From: a virus
Direction: 5' to 3' (one strand)
IMG/VR virus record: IMGVR_UViG_3300031999_000064
Location: 1 to 41,828 of that record
DNA length: 41,828 nucleotides
A program made the translations under genes and the position numbers. Each line of letters begins with the position of its first letter. The stretch's first letter is position 1. Below the pieces are notes generated by a model. It had not been told where the DNA came from, made no database searches, and was given only the letters and a program-made list of their open reading frames with translations. Shown in pieces: positions 7,368-14,774 of this stretch.

Positions 7368-7781
7368 ATGGACGGTCGGAAACACTCAATTTTTGAGGTT
7401 GGCGGCAATGTCTATAACCTCCGGCTCTCGTTCAATGCAATGTGCATGTATACCGAGAATATCGGGCCAATTGCAGATATCCAGAACAAACCCCTGCCGG
7501 CATACCGGGGTTTGATCTGGGCGGGTATCAACGCATACGGCAACCAGACGATTACCGTTGAAGAGGCCGGAGATCTCTGTGAAGATTTCATTGAAGAGAA
7601 GGGACTGGTTAAATTCCAGAGTACCATGAAAGGGATCCTCGAAGCATCATGGATGAGCGATAAGAACGTCGGGGGGACTGATACGGGAAACTCCCAAAAA
7701 CCTTCGCTGAAATCATCGAAGAGTACGAACGTCTCGCCTACGGGATCGGCGGTCTCACCCCCGGCGAGTTCTGGGACTTAA
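7368..7781 (+). CDS. Tail assembly chaperone, short form (gpG-like)
   Basis: The 137-residue zero-frame product begins with a tube-protein-binding-like domain (MDGRKHSIFEVGGNVYNLRL, then a helix with AMCMYTENIG). From about residue 105 the sequence becomes Ser/Pro/Thr-rich and unprotein-like, which is the mark of reading past a frameshift site. The real continuation is in the -1 frame (next entry). It lies between tube and tape-measure genes, the universal place of this pair. Confidence 0.8.
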   Translation: MDGRKHSIFEVGGNVYNLRLSFNAMCMYTENIGPIADIQNKPLPAYRGLIWAGINAYGNQTITVEEAGDLCEDFIEEKGLVKFQSTMKGILEASWMSDKNVGGTDTGNSQKPSLKSSKSTNVSPTGSAVSPPASSGT

Positions 7782-8026
7782 CCCCGGCGGAATTCGTCCC
7801 GTATATTGAAACCCGGATCAAGTGGCAGAAGGAGCAGACAAAGATGGAAAACGAACGGTTCGGTCTAATCGCAGCGACAATACGCAATGCCTTCCGAGGG
7901 AAAGGCGATAAGATAGCTCAGCCGTCGGATTTCTTCACATCTGCCAAACCGGAAATTAAGAAACCTACCCTCCAGCAGATTTATGATAAAATACAGATGT
8001 GTTGCTCTGCATTAGGGGGTAAATGA
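7700..8026 (+). CDS. Tail assembly chaperone extension (gpT-like), made by -1 frameshift
   Basis: This -1 frame has no good start upstream. From about 7682 it reads into FAEIIEEYERLAYGIGG, LTPGEFWDLTPAEFVPYIE and a charged helix, a typical gpT/GT C-terminal pattern. A stop in this frame at 7679-7681 limits the shift to between 7682 and the zero-frame stop at 7781. The best slippery place is CCCAAAAAC at 7693-7701, where Lys codon AAA can slip one base back. Fusion there gives a protein of about 219 residues. The exact shift site is inferred. It ends overlapping the tape-measure start (ATGA). Confidence 0.75.
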   Translation, partial: TFAEIIEEYERLAYGIGGLTPGEFWDLTPAEFVPYIETRIKWQKEQTKMENERFGLIAATIRNAFRGKGDKIAQPSDFFTSAKPEIKKPTLQQIYDKIQMCCSALGGK

Positions 8027-9615
8027 TGGGTTTTGAGGCGTTTGTCAATGGTATTGCATTCCCGATCACTTCCGATATCCGGGGGTTGGTTGAAGGTCTC
8101 GGGCAGGTTGACGCGAAACTCACCGCACAGGAGCAGGCATTCGCACGCGGGACAAAAGTAATCCAGGATTGGGGGCTGAAGGCCGGGATCGCTCTCACCG
8201 GCGTTGGTGTTGGTATCACTGCCCTATCAGAATCCGCTCTCAAAACTAATGCTGGGCTTGGTTCAACCGCGATCACAATGGGGGTGACTACGGAGGAGCT
8301 GCGAAACCTTGCCATAGCTACGGCTAATGCAGATACACCTCTGATAGAGGTGACAAAAACCTTCGATTTATTATCCCGTTCCGGTATCAAATCAACAAAA
8401 GATCTGTCATCAATTACTAATGCATTAGATGCTCTTGCAGATGCAACTGGAAATACAACAGACGCAACCACAGAAATGATGATTCCTGCCTTAAATGCAT
8501 TCAATATCCCCCTCACTGATGCCGGGAAACACACCGATTCCCTGACATACATGATGAAAAACAGTACCCTCGGACTCGAGGATTTCTCCGCTGCTATGAA
8601 ACGCATGGCCCCGAATATTCAGGCGTCCGGGATGTCTATGGATCAAGTGATTACCGTCCTGATGACGCTGGAAAGCAAGGGTATCAAAGGACGGGCTGCA
8701 CTTACCCTGCTCAACGCGGGCTTCACCGCGATGGAAAAGGCAACCGCTGACGGAACCGACAAAACCGCTGCATTCAATACCGCTCTCGGGATCACTACCG
8801 AAGAACTTGCCAAAAACGAAGTCAATTCGGCAAAACTCACAGGCACGACAAAGAAATATGCCGATGTTGCCAATGCAGGGATCGGCACAACCACTGCTTT
8901 GCAAGTCGAGATTGAAAAACTCACACTCGCCGCCGGGACAACCCTCGAACCGTTCAATAGTTTAGGAGTGGCACTGGCAGCAGCAGGCCCGCTTATGATG
9001 GCGCTCACTCAGCTTCCCGCGATGATCGGACTGGTTAATGCGGCGATGCTATTCCTTGCAGCGAACCCGATCGTGCTGGTGATTGCAGCAATAGCGGCGA
9101 TCGTTATTATTCTTGTCCTCCTTGAACAAAAATTCAAATGGATTGAGGCGGCAACAGCGATTCTTGGTATTGCATGGAGCGGACTGTGGAGCGGAATGAC
9201 CAGTGTTGTGACCGGGGCGGCGAACCTGATCACCGGTACTATTAACCTCATGGTCAGCGGCATTAAGTGGGCAGTCAACATCGTGATCGACGGTATCAAC
9301 TCCATGATCCGGGGTATTAATATGATACGCATTAACATCCCGGGCTGGTTGGGGGGCGGTACGTTAGGTTTTAATATTGCGCAGATCCCCCGGCTGGCAC
9401 AGGGGGCGATTGTCACATCTCCCACTATTGCTATGGTCGGGGAGGCCGGACCCGAGGCCATCGTGCCACTCTCGCGTGGTGGAGGAGCTGCAGGAGGCAT
9501 CACAATCACAGGCAACACATTCAACGTCCGGAATGATCAGGACATCAAACTGATCGCCGTGGAACTAAAGGGCCTCATCGACCGTGAGAACCGCAGTATA
9601 GGGAGCGCATCATGA
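8023..9615 (+). CDS. Tail tape measure protein
   Basis: The protein has 530 residues. It shows the usual layout: N-terminal helices with a Gly-rich hydrophobic stretch (AGIALTGVGVGITALSESA), repeated TTEELRNLAIATANAD-like helical segments seen in phage tape measures, hydrophobic segments at about 310-390 that may insert in the host membrane, and the late motif MVGEAGPEAIVPLSRGGG. At roughly 1.5 angstroms per residue the tail would be about 80 nm, short for a siphovirus; that length is an estimate. The start ATG overlaps the previous stop. Confidence 0.9.
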   Translation: MMGFEAFVNGIAFPITSDIRGLVEGLGQVDAKLTAQEQAFARGTKVIQDWGLKAGIALTGVGVGITALSESALKTNAGLGSTAITMGVTTEELRNLAIATANADTPLIEVTKTFDLLSRSGIKSTKDLSSITNALDALADATGNTTDATTEMMIPALNAFNIPLTDAGKHTDSLTYMMKNSTLGLEDFSAAMKRMAPNIQASGMSMDQVITVLMTLESKGIKGRAALTLLNAGFTAMEKATADGTDKTAAFNTALGITTEELAKNEVNSAKLTGTTKKYADVANAGIGTTTALQVEIEKLTLAAGTTLEPFNSLGVALAAAGPLMMALTQLPAMIGLVNAAMLFLAANPIVLVIAAIAAIVIILVLLEQKFKWIEAATAILGIAWSGLWSGMTSVVTGAANLITGTINLMVSGIKWAVNIVIDGINSMIRGINMIRINIPGWLGGGTLGFNIAQIPRLAQGAIVTSPTIAMVGEAGPEAIVPLSRGGGAAGGITITGNTFNVRNDQDIKLIAVELKGLIDRENRSIGSAS

Positions 9616-10187
9616 CGGATAACGGCGGATTTACAATTGATGGGATTCCCGCAACTACATACGGGATCACACTCGCATACGCACCCGGTCAGCCATTGCT
9701 TCCCGAGACCAGGGATCGCACGGCAGAGATCACCGGCAAAGCGGGAGCATACTGGTTCGATTCTGATCTCGGTCCTCGCGCATTCTCCTTGCCCTGCAGG
9801 TTCACAGGTGCAGCGGATTCAGCAGCCCTGGATACTCTGATCCGGACTTTCGCCCGGGTGCTTGTGCATGTGCACGGGCGCCCGCGTATGCTCTCGCTGG
9901 TCTTTGATGATGCCCCCACCTTTACCTATATGGTGCGGTATGCCGGGCAAATTCCATTTGACCGCGCCTGGTTAGGTTGTTCTGAGTTCACGCTGAATCT
10001 GGTTGCAGACGATCCCTATGCTTATGAAGCAGAGGACAACACGACTGCGAACCTCACGGGAGATCCCGAATCAATGACCGTAACATCCAGCGGGAATGTC
10101 GAAACCCCCGCAAAGATTTGCATTACGAACAACGGTGCCAACCCGATCGTTGGCTTCACAATCAAAACCAATTACGAGGTGACCTAA
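9612..10187 (+). CDS. Distal tail protein (Dit-like)
   Basis: The protein has 191 residues. The N-terminal half (DGIPATTYGITLAYAPGQPL, then a GPRAFSLPCRFTG strand) and the middle part (FDDAPTFTYMVRYAGQI, then CSEFTLNLVADDPYAYE) match the N-terminal ring domain of Dit/SPP1 gp19.1-like tail proteins. It follows the tape measure by an ATGA overlap, which is the expected order. The sequence is short, so a C-terminal sugar-binding domain is probably absent. Confidence 0.75.
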   Translation: MTDNGGFTIDGIPATTYGITLAYAPGQPLLPETRDRTAEITGKAGAYWFDSDLGPRAFSLPCRFTGAADSAALDTLIRTFARVLVHVHGRPRMLSLVFDDAPTFTYMVRYAGQIPFDRAWLGCSEFTLNLVADDPYAYEAEDNTTANLTGDPESMTVTSSGNVETPAKICITNNGANPIVGFTIKTNYEVT

Positions 10188-10188
10188 A

Positions 10189-10614
10189 ATGGTGGTATAT
10201 GAAGGACTTTCAGAGTATGCAATCAAGAAACTCCTTGATGAAGTGATGGGAAAGACAGCATTCGCACTGCCGACAGTGTGGGTAGCACTCTACAACGGAA
10301 ATCCGTTCGTAGCGGGAACAGAACTGGCAGCACCCCCCGCAACAGATTACGCAAGGGAGGCCTGCGCGGGGAAATGGGGGGCGGCGTCATTCGCATCTCC
10401 GGTCGGTACAATTGCCAATAATGCGGATATCGACTTCGGTGTTGCCGGTGCAGCATGGGGAACCGTCGATTACATGGCGATCTTCGATGCCGATACCGGG
10501 GGTAACATGCTCGCGGCTGGCCCGCTTGAAGTATCCCGGTCGGTCCAACTGAACGATCCGGTGAAGTTCCCGACCGGGGAACTCAAAGTAAGGTTAACGC
10601 AGGCAACAGTTTAA
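10189..10614 (+). CDS. Tail-fibre-associated protein
   Basis: The protein has 141 residues. The sequence GLSEYAIKKLLDEVMGKTAFALPTVWVALYNG, then DYAREACAG, then AAWGTVDYMAIFDADTGGNMLAAGPL follows the pattern of a common small phage structural family often annotated as tail fibre protein; that name is an association, not a shown function. A GAGGTGA sequence precedes the ATG. It lies between the distal tail protein and the large fibre. Confidence 0.6.
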   Translation: MVVYEGLSEYAIKKLLDEVMGKTAFALPTVWVALYNGNPFVAGTELAAPPATDYAREACAGKWGAASFASPVGTIANNADIDFGVAGAAWGTVDYMAIFDADTGGNMLAAGPLEVSRSVQLNDPVKFPTGELKVRLTQATV

Positions 10615-10626
10615 GGCGGCTGGATA

Positions 10627-10974
10627 ATGCCCCCTGTGGTTGATAATGTGATTGACGATCCGGCTGTAATATCGGATGAAGAATCCGTTGAGATCCCGGT
10701 GATCTGTAGGGTGTGCGGCAAAGAGATCAATACTTTCGCGGGTGAAGGAGTGATATACCGGCGCCTCAATTCAGCAGCTCCGTTTGGGTTCGGGGGGGTT
10801 ACTACCCGTGCAATTATCAAAAGTGCTGATGTCAGGACGGACGAGAAAACCGGGAGAAAACTACTCCCTCTTTCGGCAAAGGATCCGAATACCAGCGATC
10901 AGTTCTCAGGTCCGTTTTGCACGAAATGTTACCCGATGCAGAAATTCGAACCACTAAAAACAGGGGTGAACTAA
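10627..10974 (+). CDS. Zinc-ribbon protein in the tail module
   Basis: The 115-residue protein has a CRVCGKEI pair near residue 28 and a CTKCYP pair near residue 98, so one zinc ribbon could be formed with a long loop between. The rest is unremarkable. A zinc protein among tail genes could be a minor tail part or an assembly factor. No family is recognised. Its TAA is directly before the next ATG. Confidence 0.65.
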   Translation: MPPVVDNVIDDPAVISDEESVEIPVICRVCGKEINTFAGEGVIYRRLNSAAPFGFGGVTTRAIIKSADVRTDEKTGRKLLPLSAKDPNTSDQFSGPFCTKCYPMQKFEPLKTGVN

Positions 10975-13900
10975 ATGGTGTTAACCTTAAAATCTTTTTC
11001 AGATGTGATAGGATACAAAGACAATAATGGGTTCGAGAGGCAGACGCACTTCGATAAGGCACAGAATGACCTGACCGGCGCTTACGACCCGACCGGGACT
11101 CCCACTTGGGCAGCCGGGGCATATACCCTCGATTCCGCTGAGATGATGACCAAGGATCTGTGGGTGCAATCCACTACGGGAAAATGGGAGATGGTCATCT
11201 CCTTTGAGACGGCATGGGCATCGAACCAATACGCACGTCTTATTTATGGGAGTAACAGCACTTTTTACATCACGCGAAAAGCAGGAAATGAAATCTGGTT
11301 ATCTCTGACCGTCAATGGTTCGACACTTATAGCTGATACCGATACTGGCGTCACCCTCGCGGATTCCACGTATGCCCGGGCGTCTGTAACCTACGACGGC
11401 ACGAACTGGCAGATGTACTGGGCGGATGTGGCAGTCGGGGCGGCAACGGCGGGGAATGCACCAGCAAACCCTCATATCGGTGTAATGGCTTTTAGCACAC
11501 AGATCAAGTGTATCGATCTTTCCTACTCTCCAAATGTTGCCTATTCCGACGCCACGCCCGGTACAAACATCGCCCGGTACGCACAGGTTATCGGTACGAT
11601 TGCAGATAACGCTGGAAACCTCAACCTTACGGCGGCCGACAACGCCAAGGTGGGGGAACGATTACGATCCTATCAGTTTGAAAATGGATCGAGATTAAAG
11701 AAACTCACCCTGCCAGCAACCTGCCATACCGGTGATTACGTTAATATTAAACTCTGTGCAACGGGCGATCTCCTTCTTGGATACGGTCTCGGAGTCATTC
11801 GTCAGGCAGATACCACATGGCATATTTGCACGATTAAAGATGTAACGGTGACTGATACCGGAATCGAGGTCGCGGGACTTGCTGACGGGAATGCCTTTTA
11901 TATTGAGGGTCAATGGGATCCGGACCGCGGTGTACTCTATGGATACGTCTGGAAGACCACTCAATCGGGCACCCCGGATATTACGGTCTATGATGCAACC
12001 TACAATTACGGATATACCGGCGTTGTGGGGTTTGCGTCTTCCGGGAACGGTTCAAAGATCTATCAACTCAACACCGTGACAATCCGGTCGAACTGTATTA
12101 TGGGGAGAACCAACGTCTCGGTAACGCAGACCGGGTTTGTGTTCGTCCCGGCAGGTATCGGGCAATTCGTCACTACCGGAACGTGGGGTTTTGCCGGTGT
12201 AACGTTATCATGCACGGCAGCTGGGAATTGCACACTTCCATTCCAGACGACCATCGGTGTCCACACATTTACTCCGACACTGGCAAATGGGACGGACTAC
12301 TATTACTTCGGGGGATATAGGATAAAGTTCGTTGCCTCTGGTGGAAATACGTGTGTTATCACTCTTGAAACGACAGCCGGTGTTGCTCAAGGAACGGGCT
12401 CGCTCACGGTCACGACAACCGCCGGAGCGTTCGCAAACCCGATTGTTATCACCGAAACTGCATCTGCGATCACGGTCACGGTCTCCGGTGCGACCGGCAC
12501 GATCACATCGGGAACCACGACCAGTACCAACGCCTATCCAAAACTCACCGTCGGAACGGCGACCTGTTCATTTGACAATTACTCGTTCTCCGGCACCCGG
12601 TATTACATGACACCAATTCTCCGGGGTGCGCAGAAAGGACGGGCACTCATCGGTGGGGTGGATACTCCCTGCACGGAGTTTAGTGGGGATTTTGATTGGG
12701 ATTGGAGTAATGAATGTACCAATTCTGGGTCAACGTGGGATACAGTAAACGGACGAATGTACCCTACCACGGCAAAATCGGTGATAATAAATTCGGTACA
12801 GTTTGGGTATGGGGTATATATCTTTGACCAGTATTCAACAGTTAGCCAAACTACCCATTTGTCAGGGATAATGTTTGGGAAATCGTCGCTCAGTATAACA
12901 AATGGTGCAGATGGTATCCCTAATGACAATTATTATCTCTGGTCTTGCGGAAGGGTTGGATATCAATACGATACTTTGTATAAAGTCGTTGCGGGGGTTC
13001 CGACAGTAATAACTACTGGGGGTACATTCATCCATAATTTACGACGGTATGTAATCGTCGTCTGGACTGCTGGAAATATCAAAGTGTATATAACATCTGA
13101 TTTATCAAATTGGGGAACTGCCAGTATGGATATCAATGATGCAACGTACACAAGTGGTTTTATAGGAGTGGAGAAATGTGCTGCGGGTTCCCCGATTTAT
13201 ATCTATAATATAATGATCAACGCCCTTGAAAGCACCTCCACCAATGGAGTAGCAAAATCAATTGCCGGGATTGCGCACGGAGGAATTTATGGAATCGATC
13301 CGTGGTTAGGCGTCAAATTCACAAAAGTCGCAGGAGATTCTGATCTTTTTTCTCTCAAAGCAAAGTACGGGTTATCGACGCTCACTTCGGGGGATTATAC
13401 CCTGTGGTTCAAGAATAATACCGATAATACATCGATAATGGCAGACGGTTCGGGAACAAAATCCGTCACAGAAACCTATGATGATGAGTACAAAACGGAT
13501 GAACGTACCCTGATATTAGGTACCGGAGATACCGGAGATGAGATATGGCTCTTACTTTCGCAGGCCGAATCAGGAACGGCCCCGCCGGTATATCTCACGG
13601 AATTCTCATTTGCCCGTGTGCTTTCGTCGTATGTCAATACCGATTCGGAGATTTATGCTGCAATCGAAACGATGTCCCGGCTGTTGAGTTCATATCTTGA
13701 TACCTCTGTAGATGTGTACTCGTGGTTACAGGTCGATGCGCTTCTGAAATCATATATCAATACCAGTTCCGATATCGACGCTCTGCTTGCATTCATCGAA
13801 TCGCTCACGTTCACTTTCTCGGGCACTCTCGTAAATGGAAAGACAATCTGCATTGATGGCCGGGATTTCACCGTAAAGAACAACGGAAATAATGCAATTG

Positions 13901-14019
13901 CCGATTTCACCGGGGATTTCCCCTCGATATTCCCCGGCACAAACGAAGTGGTATATACTGATGATGAAGGATCGAGAACAGTTCAGATCGTAATAACCAA
14001 AAAAGACCGGGTGGTTTAA
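10975..14019 (+). CDS. Large tail/baseplate fibre with lectin-like domains
   Basis: This 1014-residue protein is beta-rich almost throughout. About residues 40-190 and again 200-380 show concanavalin/LamG-like strands (YARASVTYDGTNWQMYWADV; YVNIKLCATGDLLLGYG). A Thr/Ala-rich linker segment at 395-540 looks Ig-like. Near 879-945 three copies of a 20-21-residue unit begin LSSYVNT, LSSYLDT and LKSYINT, probably helical and perhaps trimerising. The last 80 residues form a compact beta domain. Sugar or receptor binding is inferred. It follows the distal tail gene and precedes the hub, split from it only by the HNH insertion. Confidence 0.65.
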   Translation: MVLTLKSFSDVIGYKDNNGFERQTHFDKAQNDLTGAYDPTGTPTWAAGAYTLDSAEMMTKDLWVQSTTGKWEMVISFETAWASNQYARLIYGSNSTFYITRKAGNEIWLSLTVNGSTLIADTDTGVTLADSTYARASVTYDGTNWQMYWADVAVGAATAGNAPANPHIGVMAFSTQIKCIDLSYSPNVAYSDATPGTNIARYAQVIGTIADNAGNLNLTAADNAKVGERLRSYQFENGSRLKKLTLPATCHTGDYVNIKLCATGDLLLGYGLGVIRQADTTWHICTIKDVTVTDTGIEVAGLADGNAFYIEGQWDPDRGVLYGYVWKTTQSGTPDITVYDATYNYGYTGVVGFASSGNGSKIYQLNTVTIRSNCIMGRTNVSVTQTGFVFVPAGIGQFVTTGTWGFAGVTLSCTAAGNCTLPFQTTIGVHTFTPTLANGTDYYYFGGYRIKFVASGGNTCVITLETTAGVAQGTGSLTVTTTAGAFANPIVITETASAITVTVSGATGTITSGTTTSTNAYPKLTVGTATCSFDNYSFSGTRYYMTPILRGAQKGRALIGGVDTPCTEFSGDFDWDWSNECTNSGSTWDTVNGRMYPTTAKSVIINSVQFGYGVYIFDQYSTVSQTTHLSGIMFGKSSLSITNGADGIPNDNYYLWSCGRVGYQYDTLYKVVAGVPTVITTGGTFIHNLRRYVIVVWTAGNIKVYITSDLSNWGTASMDINDATYTSGFIGVEKCAAGSPIYIYNIMINALESTSTNGVAKSIAGIAHGGIYGIDPWLGVKFTKVAGDSDLFSLKAKYGLSTLTSGDYTLWFKNNTDNTSIMADGSGTKSVTETYDDEYKTDERTLILGTGDTGDEIWLLLSQAESGTAPPVYLTEFSFARVLSSYVNTDSEIYAAIETMSRLLSSYLDTSVDVYSWLQVDALLKSYINTSSDIDALLAFIESLTFTFSGTLVNGKTICIDGRDFTVKNNGNNAIADFTGDFPSIFPGTNEVVYTDDEGSRTVQIVITKKDRVV

Positions 14020-14065
14020 TATGAGATTCAAACTACCAAACATAATCATTTTAACGTCGGAGAAC

Positions 14066-14081
14066 CTATAATAATATAAGA
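14066..14081 (+). promoter_or_regulatory. TATA-like box for the HNH gene
   Basis: The sequence CTATAATAATATAAG ends about 16-20 bp before ATG 14097, and the region has no clear ribosome site before that ATG. This fits an archaeal TATA box with a leaderless or nearly leaderless transcript. It suggests the endonuclease gene brought its own promoter. Inferred from position only. Confidence 0.4.
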
Positions 14082-14096
14082 AAGTATCGGGGATAA

Positions 14097-14774
14097 ATGC
14101 CAGCACCAAAAGATCCTGTGAAGTATGCGGAATGGATCAAGAAAAATAGCGAGGCACATAAAGGAAAACATCCCTCGGAAATAACCCGTCGTAAAACAAG
14201 CGATTCATTAAAAGGAATCCCAAAATCTAAAGATCATGTTCGCAAAGTTAGAGAGGCACTAATTGGAAGGAAACTGTCCCCCGATGCGTTGCAAAAAAAT
14301 ATAGAGTCTCATAAAAACCCCTCGGAAGAGACCCGAAATAAATTAAGGATGGCGAATTTGGGGAAATGCCACACCAAAGATACACGAATCAAAATGAGCG
14401 AATCTCATAAAGGAGAGAAATCGTACCAGTGGCGCGGGGGGATCTCTTTTGAACCATATTGTCCAAAGTTCACGAAAGAATTTAAAGAGCGCGTCCGTGC
14501 CTTTTTTGGATATACCTGCCCGGAATGTGGGACTCCTCAAAACGGAAAGAAATTATCTGTGCATCATGTGAACTTCCGGAAGGATTCTTGCTGTGCCGAT
14601 GATGTGGCACCGTTGTTTATCCCTCTTTGTATTCCATGTCACACGAAAACTAATCATAATCGTGAGTACTGGCAGAACCATTTCACCGAGATGATTAACG
14701 GATTTTATGGGGAGAAGTGCTACTTCACAAAGGAGGAAATGAAAAATTATGAGTTATCAAATTTGGTTGTTTGA
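14097..14774 (+). CDS. Free-standing HNH homing endonuclease with NUMOD3 repeats
   Basis: The protein has 225 residues. The first 110 hold about four NUMOD3-type DNA-binding repeats (HKGKHPSEITRRKTSDSLKG; GRKLSPDALQKNIESHKNPS; TRNKLRMANLGK; KDTRIKMSESHKGEKS). The C-terminal half is an HNH nuclease with a CPECG zinc pair, the HHVNFRKD motif, a CIPCH pair and H-N-H residues (TKTNHNREYW). The gene is more AT-rich than its neighbours, lies alone between fibre and hub genes, and its last 26 bases overlap the hub start. These are marks of a homing gene that inserted between tail genes; it probably cuts the same intergenic site in rival viruses. Confidence 0.85.
   Translation: MPAPKDPVKYAEWIKKNSEAHKGKHPSEITRRKTSDSLKGIPKSKDHVRKVREALIGRKLSPDALQKNIESHKNPSEETRNKLRMANLGKCHTKDTRIKMSESHKGEKSYQWRGGISFEPYCPKFTKEFKERVRAFFGYTCPECGTPQNGKKLSVHHVNFRKDSCCADDVAPLFIPLCIPCHTKTNHNREYWQNHFTEMINGFYGEKCYFTKEEMKNYELSNLVV

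Noticed and set aside
7670-7680. GGGGGG run at 7671-7676 as the frameshift site
   Set aside because: The -1 frame meets a TGA at 7679-7681 right after it, so a shift there would stop at once.
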